From Nioella ostreopsis (GTDB lineage Bacteria > Pseudomonadota > Alphaproteobacteria > Rhodobacterales > Rhodobacteraceae): a stretch of DNA of 64,000 nucleotides. The first letter of the stretch is position 1, and the number at the start of each line of letters is the position of its first letter. Shown here in pieces: positions 33,541 through 43,309 of this stretch. Where the stretch lies: positions 1 to 64,000 of the forward strand of contig NZ_RCIQ01000007.1 in NCBI RefSeq assembly GCF_004000255.1, written 5' to 3'. Made by a program: the position numbers and the translations under genes. Under the pieces are notes generated by a model, which was given only the letters and a program-made list of their open reading frames with translations, searched no databases and was not told the DNA's origin.

Positions 33541-35229
33541 TCAGCTATGCTCTTCCTCTGCCGTCGCGGCCAGTGCCCGGTTATAGGCCTTCAGCGCATC
33601 GACCTGGAAAAGCGCGCCTTCCAGCGCCGGGGGGGCGTCGCCGGGGGCCAGCGTCACCACCGGGATGATGTCCAGCCCGGTGCGTTCAAAGATCGGCATC
33701 GCCCGTTCCAGCGTGGCATTCATTTCCAGATAGATGCCCTGGTCCACAAGCGTCAGCAGCGCCTCGCTGTCGTCGGGCCGGTCATGATCCAGCGGGCGCA
33801 TCACCTTGGCGACCCGGAACATGCCAAGCAGATAAGCCTGCGGTCCGGCGGCCAGATGGATATTGCGCCGCTCCAGCTGCGTCAGGAAGAAGGACCGGTC
33901 GACCATGCGGCTGGCGACGGCAGTAGACAGCGACACCGAGACCATCACCGCAAGCCCGGTCTGCCAGTCGCCCGTCAGCTCGAAAACGATAAGCGTGGTG
34001 GAAATCGGCGCACCGAGAACCGCCGCCGCCACCGCCCCCATGCCCGCAAGCGCATAGAGCGTCTCGGACCCGGAGACATCGGGGAAGATGCCCGTGGCGA
34101 TCATCCCGAAGGCCAGCCCGGTCAACGCCCCGATCATCAGCGAGGGCGAGAACACCCCGCCCCCCATGCGCCCGCCGATGGTGATGCCAACGGCAACCAC
34201 CTTGAGGATGGCGAAGACGATGGCTTCATGCAGCAGCAATTCGCCGGTCAGCGCGGCCGAGGTCGTCTCATACCCCACCCCGATGATATGCGGGAAGGCG
34301 ATGGCCAACGCCCCCAACAGCGCCCCGGCAACCGCCGGGCGCAACCAACGCGGCATCCTGGTGGCCCGCTGCACGACGCTGCCCAGATCATCGGCCCAGA
34401 ACACCCCGCGCATGAAAACCGCGGCGATGACCCCCGCCAGCAGCCCAAGCAGCAGAAAGGCGGGCAATTCCACATAGAATTCCAGCGCACTGTCGGTGCC
34501 CAGGTGAAACTCGGTCATGTCGCCGAATTCCAGCCGGTTGATCACCGTGCCCGCGACCGAGGCGATGACGATGGGGGCGAAGGCATGCACCGCGAAATGG
34601 CGCAGCACGACCTCCAGAGCGAAGAGCGCGCCCGCAATCGGCGCGTTGAAGCTGGCCGACACCGCCGCCGCCACCGCGCAGCCCAACAGGTCGCGCCCCG
34701 TGAGTCCGTCTGCCTTGATCCAGTCCGAGACCCGAGACGACACCACACCCGCCAGATGCACCACCGGCCCTTCACGCCCGGTGGAGCCGCCCGAGGACAG
34801 GGTGATCAGCGAGGCAATGGCCGAGGCGATCCCGGCCTTTTGCTCCACCCGGCCATCGGCCAGCGCCGCGCCCTCGATCACATCGGCCACTGCCCTCACC
34901 CGTCCATCCGGTGTGAACCAGTGCAGGATCAAGCCCACGATCAACCCGCCGATGATCGGCACCACGAGGATCAGGAACCACGGCAGACCTTCGGCAAAAG
35001 AATGCAGCATGCGCGGGTCTTCGACGCCATAGATGGTGCTTTGCAGCCAGTCGATGCCCTTGCGAAAGAAGAGCGCCGCAAACCCCGCGGCAATGCCCAC
35101 GGCCAGCGCAATAAACCAGAACTGGATCTGGCTTGGCCCCTTGTGGCGCAGCACATCCCAACCGCCTTTGGCAGCGGATGCCAGCTGGCTCAGCTGATCG
35201 CGGAAGAAGGGCTGTCGTTCGCCTGCCAC
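33541..35229 (-). CDS. ClC-family chloride channel/antiporter with C-terminal CBS-like domain
   Basis: 562 residues. The voltage-gated chloride channel domain carries the selectivity motifs GGSTGREGPVVH (GREGP), GGRMGGGVFSPSLMIGA (the GxFxP motif) and LGAPISTTLIVFELTGD, with about ten hydrophobic helices. The C-terminal 110 residues look like a CBS pair (PLDHDRPDDSEALLTLVDQGIYLEMNA, ERTGLDIIPVVTL). ClC proteins move chloride, some coupled to protons. I chose the GTG at 35229, with GAGG before it, over a TTG at 35304 because it directly precedes the family-like N-terminus. Inner membrane. Confidence 0.92.
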   Translation of the reverse strand: MAGERQPFFRDQLSQLASAAKGGWDVLRHKGPSQIQFWFIALAVGIAAGFAALFFRKGIDWLQSTIYGVEDPRMLHSFAEGLPWFLILVVPIIGGLIVGLILHWFTPDGRVRAVADVIEGAALADGRVEQKAGIASAIASLITLSSGGSTGREGPVVHLAGVVSSRVSDWIKADGLTGRDLLGCAVAAAVSASFNAPIAGALFALEVVLRHFAVHAFAPIVIASVAGTVINRLEFGDMTEFHLGTDSALEFYVELPAFLLLGLLAGVIAAVFMRGVFWADDLGSVVQRATRMPRWLRPAVAGALLGALAIAFPHIIGVGYETTSAALTGELLLHEAIVFAILKVVAVGITIGGRMGGGVFSPSLMIGALTGLAFGMIATGIFPDVSGSETLYALAGMGAVAAAVLGAPISTTLIVFELTGDWQTGLAVMVSVSLSTAVASRMVDRSFFLTQLERRNIHLAAGPQAYLLGMFRVAKVMRPLDHDRPDDSEALLTLVDQGIYLEMNATLERAMPIFERTGLDIIPVVTLAPGDAPPALEGALFQVDALKAYNRALAATAEEEHS

Positions 35230-35378
35230 GGGCGCGATCCTCGCAATTCCCGGCCCGCCCGCTGCGCACCGGCTCCCCCCATCCCTAACCGCTTTTCTCT
35301 GCAATGAAAATCGCGATGTCAGTCGCGCCAGACGCCTTCACCCGGCCTGTCAAGGCGCGCGATGCGCGGCCACACCGG

Positions 35379-37028
35379 TCAGAGTTTCAGCAATTCCCGC
35401 GCCGCCTCATGCGCGGCGTCGGTCACCGTGTCGCCCGACAGCATCCGGGCCACCTCACCCACGCGATCCGCGTTCGACAGGGGCACCACCCGGCTCAGCG
35501 TCACCTCGCCCTCGACGCGCTTCTCCACCCGCCAGTGATGCGCCCCAAGCGCCGCCACCTGTGGGGAATGGGTGACGACCAGCACCTGGCTGCCCTCCGC
35601 CAACGCTTTCAGCCGCCGTCCAACCGCATCGGCGGTCGCCCCACCGACACCCCGGTCGATCTCGTCGAAGATCATCGTCAGCCCCTCGGCCCGTTCGCTT
35701 AGGCAGACCTTCATCGCCAGCAGAAACCGCGACAACTCCCCGCCCGAGGCCACCTTGTTCAACGGCCCGATCGGTGCGCCGGGATTGGTGCGAGCGGCGA
35801 AGACCACCGCGTCCTGCCCGGTCGGGCCGGGGTCAGTGGCCGAGATTTCGGTCACGAAGACCGCGCGTTCCATCTTCAGCGGTGCGAGTTCCTGCATGAT
35901 CCGCGCATCCAGACGCGCCGCCGCCTCCACGCGCGCTTTGGTCAATGCGTCGGCTGCCGTATCAAACGCTGCCCGCGCCCGGTCCCGCGCCGTTTTCAGC
36001 GCCCCAAGATGCGCAACCGATCCATCCAGCGCTTCCAGGCGTCCGCGCAATTCCTCCGCGAATCCGCCCAGATCATCGGGGGCAACGCCATGCTTTCGCG
36101 CCAGCGCCCTAAGCGCGAACAGCCGCTCTTCGGTTTCTTCCAGCTCCGCCGGGTTGAAGCTCAGCCGATCCGCGAAGGCCTCCACCCCCGCCTGCGCCTC
36201 GCCCAATTCCACAAGCGCCCGTTCGAGCGCTGCCAGCGGCTGCTCCAACCCGCCCTCGGCCTTGTCCGACAGCCCGTCCAGCCAGCGCAGCGCATCCGAC
36301 AGAGCGCCCTCGCCGCCCTGGCTTCCGAGCGCCTCCAGCGCCCGCGCCACGTCGGACCGCATCTTCTCGGCCCCCTGCATCAGGCGGCGGCGCGCGTCGA
36401 GCACCTCTTCCTCGCCCGGTTGCGGGTCGAGCCCGTCCAGTTCCGCCACCGCATGACGCAGGAAATCCTCCTCTGCCTTCAGCTCCGCAGCTTCCGCCTC
36501 GGCAGCGGCCAGCGCCCGTCCGGCGGCTGAAACGGCCCGCCAAAGGGCTGCCACCTCGTCGCGCTGCGACCCAAGCCCGCCGAAATCGTCCAGCATGTCG
36601 CGATGCACGCGCGGGTCCAGAAGGCCCCGGTCATCGCCCTGCCCGTGCAGCTCCACCAGCGTGTCCGACAGCGCCCGCAACACCTCGCCCGACACCCGCC
36701 GGTCATTGACCCAGGCCGTCTTTCGCCCCTGTGCGGTGTTCACGCGGCGCAGGATCAGTTCATCGCCACCGGGCAGGCCGGCCTCTTCCAGCACCGCGTG
36801 CGCACCGTGGCCGGGAGGCAAATCAAAAACCGCCTCGACCTCACCCTGTTCAGCGCCTGCTCGCACCAGATCGGCACGGCCCCGCCACCCCAGAACGAAG
36901 CCGAGAGAATCGAGCAGGATCGACTTGCCCGCCCCGGTTTCGCCGGTCAACACATTCAGACCCGGCTGGAAGCTCAGCTCCAGCCGGTCAATGATCAGCA
37001 TGTCACGAATGTCGAGATTGCGCAGCAT
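35379..37028 (-). CDS. recN: DNA repair protein RecN
   Basis: 549 residues, an SMC-like ATPase that bridges or gathers DNA ends in double-strand-break repair. Walker A is TGETGAGKS near residues 28-36. A long coiled-coil-rich centre follows, then GGVGGATADAVGRRLKAL and the Walker B/signature region LTMIFDEIDRG after SGGELSRFLLAMK. The ATG at 37028 with GAGGG upstream is preferred over the GTG at 37040. It follows bamD by 24 bp, which is the usual order lpxC-bamD-recN in this group, so it ends the cell-division/envelope unit. Confidence 0.95.
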   Translation of the reverse strand: MLRNLDIRDMLIIDRLELSFQPGLNVLTGETGAGKSILLDSLGFVLGWRGRADLVRAGAEQGEVEAVFDLPPGHGAHAVLEEAGLPGGDELILRRVNTAQGRKTAWVNDRRVSGEVLRALSDTLVELHGQGDDRGLLDPRVHRDMLDDFGGLGSQRDEVAALWRAVSAAGRALAAAEAEAAELKAEEDFLRHAVAELDGLDPQPGEEEVLDARRRLMQGAEKMRSDVARALEALGSQGGEGALSDALRWLDGLSDKAEGGLEQPLAALERALVELGEAQAGVEAFADRLSFNPAELEETEERLFALRALARKHGVAPDDLGGFAEELRGRLEALDGSVAHLGALKTARDRARAAFDTAADALTKARVEAAARLDARIMQELAPLKMERAVFVTEISATDPGPTGQDAVVFAARTNPGAPIGPLNKVASGGELSRFLLAMKVCLSERAEGLTMIFDEIDRGVGGATADAVGRRLKALAEGSQVLVVTHSPQVAALGAHHWRVEKRVEGEVTLSRVVPLSNADRVGEVARMLSGDTVTDAAHEAARELLKL

Positions 37029-37052
37029 CTCTGCCCTCACGGCCCTTGAGCG

Positions 37053-37910
37053 TCAGAGCCATTCCCCGCGCACCGTCTGCTGCCAGATCTCGCGCAACCA
37101 GCTTTCACCCGCAGCCTCAGGTGCCAGTTCCTGATCGTTGAGCAGGCGGAAGGCATCGTCATAGAAGGGCGAGGCCTGGAAGTTGTGGCCCAGGATTGCG
37201 CCGGCGGTCTGTGCCTCATTGGGCAGGCCAAGCGCCAGATAGGCCTCGACCAGACGCAACAGCGCCTCGGGCGTATGGCTGGTGGTCTGGAACTGCTCCA
37301 CCACCACGCGGAAGCGGTTGATGGCGGCGGTATAGTTCTCGCGGCGCAGGTAGTAGCGCCCGATTTCCATTTCCTTGCTCGCCAGATGATCGAAGGCGAG
37401 ATCGAATTTCAGGATCGCGGAGGCGGCGTATTCGCTGTCGGGATAGCGTTCGATCACCACCCGCAGGGCCTGCAATGCCTGGTAGGTCAGACCCTGGTCG
37501 CGACCCACCTGGTCGATCTGGTCATAATAGGACAGCGCCAGCAGATACTGGGCATAGGCGGCATCTTCATCGGCGGGGTAGAAGTCGAGAAAGCGCTGCG
37601 CGGTGGCGCGGCTGTTCTCGTAATCGCGGTCCTGATGATAGGCATAGGTGGCCATGATCAGCGCGCGCCGGGCCCATTCCGAATAGGGGTGCAGGCGTTC
37701 GACCTCAAGGAACAGGGCGGCGGCATCATCGGGATTTCCCGCTTCCATCTCGGCCTCGGCCTGCTGGAAGATCGGCTGCGCCTCCATCTCCTCGATCGGG
37801 GTGTCATTGTTCCGGTTGCGCCAGCTGGCACATGCCGAAAGCGACAGGACCAAGGCCAATGCCACGCTCGCTTTCAACCCAGTTCTCAGCAATCCTCGCC
37901 CCCGTGCCAT
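37053..37910 (-). CDS. bamD: outer-membrane assembly lipoprotein BamD
   Basis: 285 residues. The lipoprotein signal has the lipobox LSAC with Cys27, followed by TPR repeats (AEMEAGNPDDAAALFLEVERLHPYSEWARRALIMATYAYHQDR and similar). BamD is the essential partner of BamA in inserting outer-membrane proteins. The segment RYPDSEYAASAILKFDLAFDHLASKEMEIGRYYLRRENYTAAINRF is typical. I prefer the ATG at 37910 because GAGG lies about 9 nt before it; the ATG at 37925 is also possible. Older literature calls it comL. It is between lpxC and recN. Confidence 0.95.
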   Translation of the reverse strand: MARGRGLLRTGLKASVALALVLSLSACASWRNRNNDTPIEEMEAQPIFQQAEAEMEAGNPDDAAALFLEVERLHPYSEWARRALIMATYAYHQDRDYENSRATAQRFLDFYPADEDAAYAQYLLALSYYDQIDQVGRDQGLTYQALQALRVVIERYPDSEYAASAILKFDLAFDHLASKEMEIGRYYLRRENYTAAINRFRVVVEQFQTTSHTPEALLRLVEAYLALGLPNEAQTAGAILGHNFQASPFYDDAFRLLNDQELAPEAAGESWLREIWQQTVRGEWL

Positions 37911-38023
37911 TGCCCGAAACCTCATGCGTCTACTTGCGGCAAGCTTGCTTGCCTGCCCTCTCTGCCATTGGTCCTAGCACATTAATTCTGAGGGCAAAAC
38001 GCCTGAATCGTCCCTCGCGCGTT

Positions 38024-38977
38024 TCACGCAACGGCGGACAGGTCCTCGGGGTGCAGATCGACGCCGGGAAGCTGCGCCGCCTGATCGGGCGTGCATTCCA
38101 CCATGCGCCACGCGCCGGGGGTCGCGAACAGCTTTCGCAACAGCTGGTTGGTCAGCATGTGACCGGCGCGCACGCCCTCGTATTCGCCAAGCACCGGCGC
38201 CCCGGCAAGGCCCAGATCGCCAAGCGCATCCAGCATCTTGTGGCGCACGGGTTCATCGGCATGGCGCAGACCGCCGGGGCTGGTCACATAATCCCCGTCC
38301 ACGACAACCGCGTTTTCACCGGGCACACCGCCAAGCGCGAGCCCGTTGGCCTGCATGAATTCCACATCCGCCTGACGGCAGAAGGTGCGGCTATCGCACA
38401 ATTCACGCACGAAATGGCCGTTGCACAGGTCCATTTCGCGGGTCTGGCGGCCGATGGCCGCATCGGGAAACTCGATATCGAAGCGCATCTTCATGCTGGC
38501 CGAGGGGCGCAGCGTGGCGCGCGCGTCGCCCTGTTCGACGCTGACCTCCGTCAGGATCTCGATCGCGGTGATCGCGCTGCCCTGCCCCTGCACGCCGCGT
38601 GCCAGAATGCCCCGCACGAATTGCGCGGCCGACCCGTCGAGGATCGGCACTTCCGGCCCGTCAATTTCCACCAACGCATTGTGAACGCCGCAGCCGACGA
38701 GCGCGGCCATAACATGTTCCACGGTCGAAACCTCGACCCCCGCCTCGTTGCGCAGGATGGTGCACAGCTGGCTTTGCGGCACCGCGTCGTAGCGGGCCGG
38801 GATCATGTTGTCACGGTCAGTAATGTCGCTGCGCCGGAACCAGATGCCGAAAGAGGCCGCCGCCGGATGAATCGTCAATCGCGCAGGGCGACCGGAATGA
38901 AGCCCGATGCCCTTGAATTGAACTGCTGTTCTGATGGTGGCCTGCAAGGCGCGCTCCACTGTCTGTCCCAGGATCAT
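38024..38977 (-). CDS. lpxC: UDP-3-O-acyl-N-acetylglucosamine deacetylase
   Basis: Catalyses the committed step of lipid A synthesis, a zinc-dependent deacetylation. The protein is 317 residues from MILGQTVERALQATI. Motifs: GIGLHSGRPARLTIHPA, the zinc-binding EVSTVEHVMAALVGCGVHNALVEIDGPEVPILDGSA, and RHKMLDALGDL with GAPVLGEYEGVRAGH near the end. The frame is open to 39163, but the extra residues match nothing in the family. The start at 38977 has a weak ribosome-binding site and remains uncertain. It lies downstream of ftsZ and is separated from it by a terminator, so it probably has its own promoter in the 206-bp gap. Confidence 0.95.
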   Translation of the reverse strand: MILGQTVERALQATIRTAVQFKGIGLHSGRPARLTIHPAAASFGIWFRRSDITDRDNMIPARYDAVPQSQLCTILRNEAGVEVSTVEHVMAALVGCGVHNALVEIDGPEVPILDGSAAQFVRGILARGVQGQGSAITAIEILTEVSVEQGDARATLRPSASMKMRFDIEFPDAAIGRQTREMDLCNGHFVRELCDSRTFCRQADVEFMQANGLALGGVPGENAVVVDGDYVTSPGGLRHADEPVRHKMLDALGDLGLAGAPVLGEYEGVRAGHMLTNQLLRKLFATPGAWRMVECTPDQAAQLPGVDLHPEDLSAVA

Positions 38978-39183
38978 GAGGTCCAACGCAGCCCGTGTCT
39001 CACGGCCATGATGCAATCCCCATGGCAAACAGAGTGCCCCCTCCATTTGCATGACCAAGGGCTTAACCGCCCCCTTCATGATTAACAATTCAAGGATTGT
39101 GACTCGCTGCAACAAAGCGGAAATATGTCGGCAGATTTTCGCCACTGGCCTGTGGACAACCACGTATCTCCCTGATCCTGAAC

Positions 39184-39211
39184 GAAAAAGGACCGCCCCG
39201 AAGGGCGGCCC
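39184..39211 (-). terminator. rho-independent terminator after ftsZ
   Basis: On the minus strand GGGCCGCCC, a TTCG tetraloop and GGGCGGTCC form a 9-bp stem with one G-U pair, then TTTTTCG. It is 24 bp after the ftsZ stop, so it ends the dcw transcript. Confidence 0.92.
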
Positions 39212-39235
39212 TCTCGGTCACAATGTGTAACGCGA

Positions 39236-40834
39236 TCAGTTCGCCTGACGCCGCAGGAAGGCAGGGATCTCGATCCGGTCTTGCTCGGGATCGACCTGGT
39301 CTTCCTCGTGATGGGCGCGCGACTGCATGCTTGGCTGACGGCGCTGTGTGGGCACCGGGGCCTCTTCGCCATGGCCGGTCATGCGGTTGAGCAGCGAATT
39401 GATGCCAAAGCGCGATCTGTTGCCGTGATCCTCCGCCTCGGGGGCCGGGGTGGCGGCACGGGGCGCATTGCCACGGTCCTTTGCAATCGCATCGCGAAGA
39501 CGGGCCAGCGTTTCAGGGGTCGGATGCCCCTTGTTGGCGCGCGGAGCGACGTAGTCTTCTTCCACCGGTTCCGAAGCGACCCGAGCCGTCGGGCGCGGGG
39601 CCGGAGCGGATTCGGCCACCTGAGGCGTGTAGGCCGGGGCCGGAATGCCGTCATCCTCTTCGAACAGGTCTTCCGCCTGTTCATGGGCGGTTTCCGCATC
39701 GAAGCGGGTAAAGAGGCTGGGTTCCGGCGTGGCAGCGGGCTGCTCTTCCTCGATCTCTTCTTCCAGCATCATCGGAGCGGCCGCAGCGGCAGCACCACCC
39801 CGGCCTGACATGGCAACCGAGTCCGTGTGCAGGCGGCGCATCGGCGCCGGGATGTCCTGATGGATTTCGGCGGCATCGATGCCGGTGGCCACGACGGACA
39901 CGCGCATCTTGCCTTCCATTTCCACATCCAGCGTGGAACCCACGATGATATTGGCCTCCGGGTCCACTTCCTCGCGGATGCGGTTGGCGGCTTCGTCCAG
40001 TTCAAAGAGCGTCAGGTCATAGCCGCCGGTGATGTTGATCAGCACGCCACGGGCACCCTTGAGGCTGATTTCATCGAGCAGCGGGTTGGCAATGGCGCGC
40101 TCGGCGGCCTGAACCGCGCGATCTTCGCCCTCGCTTTCGCCGGTGCCCATCATCGCCTTGCCCATCTCGTTCATCACGGCGCGCACGTCGGCGAAGTCGA
40201 GGTTGATCAGGCCGGGACGGACCATCAGGTCGGTCACGCCCTTGACGCCCTGATAGAGCACATCATCGGCCAGCGCGAAGGCTTCGGTGAAGGTGGTCTT
40301 TTCATTGGCCAGCCGGAACAGGTTCTGGTTGGGAATGATGATCAGCGTATCGACGACCTTTTGCAGCGCCTCGATGCCCTCATCCGCCTGCCGCATGCGC
40401 TTGGCGCCTTCGAACTGGAACGGCTTGGTCACCACGCCGACGGTCAGCACACCCAGTTCACGGGCGGCCTGCGCGATGATCGGGGCCGCACCGGTGCCGG
40501 TGCCGCCGCCCATCCCGGCGGTGATGAAGCACATATGCGCGCCGACCAGGTGGTCAACGATGGTCTCGATGCTTTCCTCGGCGGCAGAGGCGCCCACGGC
40601 AGGGCGCGCGCCTGCGCCCAGACCTTCCGTCACTTTCGCGCCCATCTGGATGCGAGAGGAGGATTTGGAATGCTGCAATGCCTGTGCATCGGTGTTGGCG
40701 ACCACGAATTCGCAGCCGTCAAGCTCTTGGTCGATCATGTTGTTGACGGCATTGCCGCCTGCCCCGCCAACGCCAAACACGGTGATGCGCGGCTTCAGGT
40801 CCGGTTGATCCGGCATGGTCAAATTCAGGGTCAT
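39236..40834 (-). CDS. ftsZ: cell division protein FtsZ
   Basis: 532 residues, the tubulin-like GTPase that forms the Z ring. The tubulin signature GGGTGTG is at residues 109-115 and the synergy (T7) loop NLDFADV at 211-217, with [14 protein letters not shown] at 21-34. After the core (about 320) comes a long acidic, Pro-rich linker of about 190 residues, as usual for alphaproteobacteria, and the C-terminal peptide [12 protein letters not shown] that binds FtsA and other partners. Cytoplasm, at the division site. It is the last gene of the cluster before the terminator at 39184-39211. A 250-bp gap separates it from ftsA, so a separate promoter is likely. Confidence 0.98.
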   Translation of the reverse strand: MTLNLTMPDQPDLKPRITVFGVGGAGGNAVNNMIDQELDGCEFVVANTDAQALQHSKSSSRIQMGAKVTEGLGAGARPAVGASAAEESIETIVDHLVGAHMCFITAGMGGGTGTGAAPIIAQAARELGVLTVGVVTKPFQFEGAKRMRQADEGIEALQKVVDTLIIIPNQNLFRLANEKTTFTEAFALADDVLYQGVKGVTDLMVRPGLINLDFADVRAVMNEMGKAMMGTGESEGEDRAVQAAERAIANPLLDEISLKGARGVLINITGGYDLTLFELDEAANRIREEVDPEANIIVGSTLDVEMEGKMRVSVVATGIDAAEIHQDIPAPMRRLHTDSVAMSGRGGAAAAAAPMMLEEEIEEEQPAATPEPSLFTRFDAETAHEQAEDLFEEDDGIPAPAYTPQVAESAPAPRPTARVASEPVEEDYVAPRANKGHPTPETLARLRDAIAKDRGNAPRAATPAPEAEDHGNRSRFGINSLLNRMTGHGEEAPVPTQRRQPSMQSRAHHEEDQVDPEQDRIEIPAFLRRQAN

Positions 40835-41084
40835 TTGAAAGTCCGCCTGTGGTTCTTGTTTGATGGCCCCGATCTTGTGCCGGATAGCCGATTTCTGCCT
40901 TGTTTGGAATGAATCCTAACGCGTTCGCTACGGGGCGTCACGCAAAAACTGGCCCAATGACGCGAAATATGGGGCAGAATCCGGGCATGGCGGCGGGATT
41001 TTGCTCGTTCCCCCTGCATCTAGCGTCAGAATACCGGCCCCACACCAAAGATGCAGGGTCGGGTCCGGCTGATTTGTCCGCGGA

Positions 41085-42419
41085 TCACCAGTTGTCGCGG
41101 AACCATTTCACCGCGCGGCGCAGGGACCGGGCGGGGTATCTGTCGGCGGGCACTTCGAAATCCCACCATTCATCCTGCGGATAGGCCGCGAAAAGCGCTA
41201 GCCCCACACAGGCCGAGAAGGCCGGGCCACAGGCCGATTGCGGCAGGCCCTGCACGCGCAGCGGGCGGCCAAGGCGCACCTGGTTGCCGAGGATGCGGCT
41301 GGCCAGTTGGTCGAGGCCCGGAATCTGGCTGCCACCGCCGGTCAGAACGATCCGTTGCGAGGGCAGATGGTCGAAGCCCGCATCCTCCAGAATGGCGCGC
41401 ACCTCTTCGAGGATCTCCTCGACCCGGGGCCGCATCACGCCGATCAGTTCCGCCCGGCTGATGGACCGGCGGTCATGTTCCCAATCGCCGGTATCGGCCT
41501 CCAGTTCTATCCGCTCCCGGTCATCCATGCCGGTTGCCACCAGCCCGCCGAACCGGGTCTTGATCCGTTCCGCATCGGCGGCAGGGATCTGCAACCCCTG
41601 GCTGATATCGCTGGTGACGTGATCGCCGCCCATGCGCACGGTGTCCGCATAGATCATGTGTTTCTTGATGAAGATCGACACACCCGTGGTGCCGCCCCCC
41701 AGATCGACGCAAGCCGCGCCAAGCTCCTGCTCGTCCTCGACAAGGCTGGAGACGCCCGCCACATAAGGCGACGAGGCCACCCCGGCCAGTTCCAGATCAC
41801 AGCGCTTCACGCAATGCAGCAGCGTCTCGATGGCATGGGCCTCGATGGTCAGCATATGCATATCCGCCGACAGCCGGTTGCCCACATGCCCGCGCGGATC
41901 CTTCAGACCCGACCGGTGGTCGAGCGCGAAGTTGACCGGCTGCGCGTGCAGCACCTCGCGCCCCTCGCCGATATCGGGCACCTCGCAGGCGGCCAGCGCG
42001 CGGGCCACATCGCATTCGGTCACGGTGCCGGTCTGCAAGCTCGTCTCGCCGACCAGCCCGTAGGACCGGGGCCGCGCACCCGAGAAGCTGACGATGACAT
42101 GGTCGACGCGCATATTGGCCATCTTCTGCGCCGCCTGCACGGCGGTGCGAATGGCGCGTTCGGTTTCCTGAACCGTGTCGATCTCTCCGAATTTCACGCC
42201 CCTCGACCGGGTCGTCGCCGCGCCGATCACGCGGAAATTCGACTGCCCCGCCATGGCCCCCACCTCTTCCGAGGGGTGCAGGTCGTCCGAGCTGTCGAAG
42301 CGCAGCACAAGGCAAGATGTCTTGTAGCTGCCGATATCGAGAATGGCGATCACGCCCCGGCGCATCGCCTCCTGACGCTTGGCGCGCATGGCCCGCTGTG
42401 ACTGATACAGCATACTCAT
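41085..42419 (-). CDS. ftsA: cell division protein FtsA
   Basis: 444 residues, an actin-fold ATPase that tethers FtsZ to the membrane. Core motifs: AILDIGSYKTSCLVLR near the start, GGGTTGVSIFIKKHMIYADTVRMGG, IVLTGGGSQIPGLDQLA, and a C-terminal amphipathic tail SLRRAVKWFRDNW for membrane binding. Length fits the family. The ATG at 42419 overlaps the TGA of ftsQ as ATGA. The N-terminal extension MSMLYQSQRAMRAKRQEAMRRG is typical of alphaproteobacterial FtsA. Cytoplasmic face of the membrane. Confidence 0.97.
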   Translation of the reverse strand: MSMLYQSQRAMRAKRQEAMRRGVIAILDIGSYKTSCLVLRFDSSDDLHPSEEVGAMAGQSNFRVIGAATTRSRGVKFGEIDTVQETERAIRTAVQAAQKMANMRVDHVIVSFSGARPRSYGLVGETSLQTGTVTECDVARALAACEVPDIGEGREVLHAQPVNFALDHRSGLKDPRGHVGNRLSADMHMLTIEAHAIETLLHCVKRCDLELAGVASSPYVAGVSSLVEDEQELGAACVDLGGGTTGVSIFIKKHMIYADTVRMGGDHVTSDISQGLQIPAADAERIKTRFGGLVATGMDDRERIELEADTGDWEHDRRSISRAELIGVMRPRVEEILEEVRAILEDAGFDHLPSQRIVLTGGGSQIPGLDQLASRILGNQVRLGRPLRVQGLPQSACGPAFSACVGLALFAAYPQDEWWDFEVPADRYPARSLRRAVKWFRDNW

Positions 42420-43309
42420 CCGTTCCGCTCTCCCGTGATATCCGTCGCCCGCATGCGGCGCAGTTCCGCCATTGCCTGCGGGGTCAGTTGCAACACTGTC
42501 CGCGTGCCATCGCGCATGTCGACGCGAGCCACATCCCTGTCCAAAAGCTCCTGCGCGTCATGCAGGGCCAATACCTCTTCCAGCGCACGCACCGGCTGAT
42601 CGGCGGGCAGCTGAATGCGCGGACCGCCGTCCAGCACCACGTCCCACCGGCGCTCGCCCATCCGCACGAGGCCCCGCAACCGGTCCCCCAAGGGACGCGC
42701 CACGGCAAAGAGCGCCATCGCTTCGGCCGCCGCCTCGTTCGCGCCATCACCAGAGATCACCGGCAGGTCCACCAGTTGCGGCCGCGCCAGCAGCGGCGCC
42801 ACCCGTTCGCCGCCCGCATCCACGACCCAAAGCCCCTCGCGCGCCTGCCAGACCAGTGCCGGGCGGCGTTCGGTCACGATGATGGCCAGTTCCCCGCCCG
42901 ACCGGATGCGAAGCTCTGCCGTTTCGACGGCGCGGATCTCCTCGACCCGCTCGCGCAGACGTGGCAGGTCCAGATCGAAGGAGGATGTGGGAAAGTCCAA
43001 TGCCAGCGTGGCGCGGATTTCCTCGGCCAGAACCGGGGTCGCGCCCTCGATCGCCATCAGGTTGACGCGAAATTCGGGCCGGTCCTCGACCGACCGGCGG
43101 ATCTCCGCGACACTGTCCTGCAGTTGTTGGATATTCGTGGGGTCAGAGGCATAAAGCCCAACCGCTCCCGCAATCAGGAAAGACGGGATACCGACCCGCA
43201 GCACCGACCGGAACAGCGGCGTCAGCCACAACCGCTGCGCCCGGTAGGACCAGCGCGAGGGCGCGGGATCGCGCGGCACATCCCCCCGGCGGCGGATTAT
43301 CTGTCGCAT
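42416..43309 (-). CDS. ftsQ: cell division protein FtsQ
   Basis: 297 residues, bitopic membrane protein of the FtsQLB core complex. A short cytoplasmic N-terminus precedes a membrane helix at about 33-52 (LRVGIPSFLIAGAVGLY), then the POTRA domain (EFRVNLMAIEGATPVLAEEI) and the beta domain (ELAIIVTERRPALVW, LWVVDAGGERV). The ATG at 43309 starts inside the last 13 bases of ddl; the long upstream frame is antisense-like and unsupported. The ATGA overlap with ftsA couples their translation. Confidence 0.94.
   Translation of the reverse strand: MRQIIRRRGDVPRDPAPSRWSYRAQRLWLTPLFRSVLRVGIPSFLIAGAVGLYASDPTNIQQLQDSVAEIRRSVEDRPEFRVNLMAIEGATPVLAEEIRATLALDFPTSSFDLDLPRLRERVEEIRAVETAELRIRSGGELAIIVTERRPALVWQAREGLWVVDAGGERVAPLLARPQLVDLPVISGDGANEAAAEAMALFAVARPLGDRLRGLVRMGERRWDVVLDGGPRIQLPADQPVRALEEVLALHDAQELLDRDVARVDMRDGTRTVLQLTPQAMAELRRMRATDITGERNG

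Noticed and set aside
33001-35307. A 768-codon plus-strand frame opposite the ClC gene
   Set aside because: Antisense shadow; composition is rich in Arg, His and Pro, typical of a GC-rich reverse frame, with no domains.
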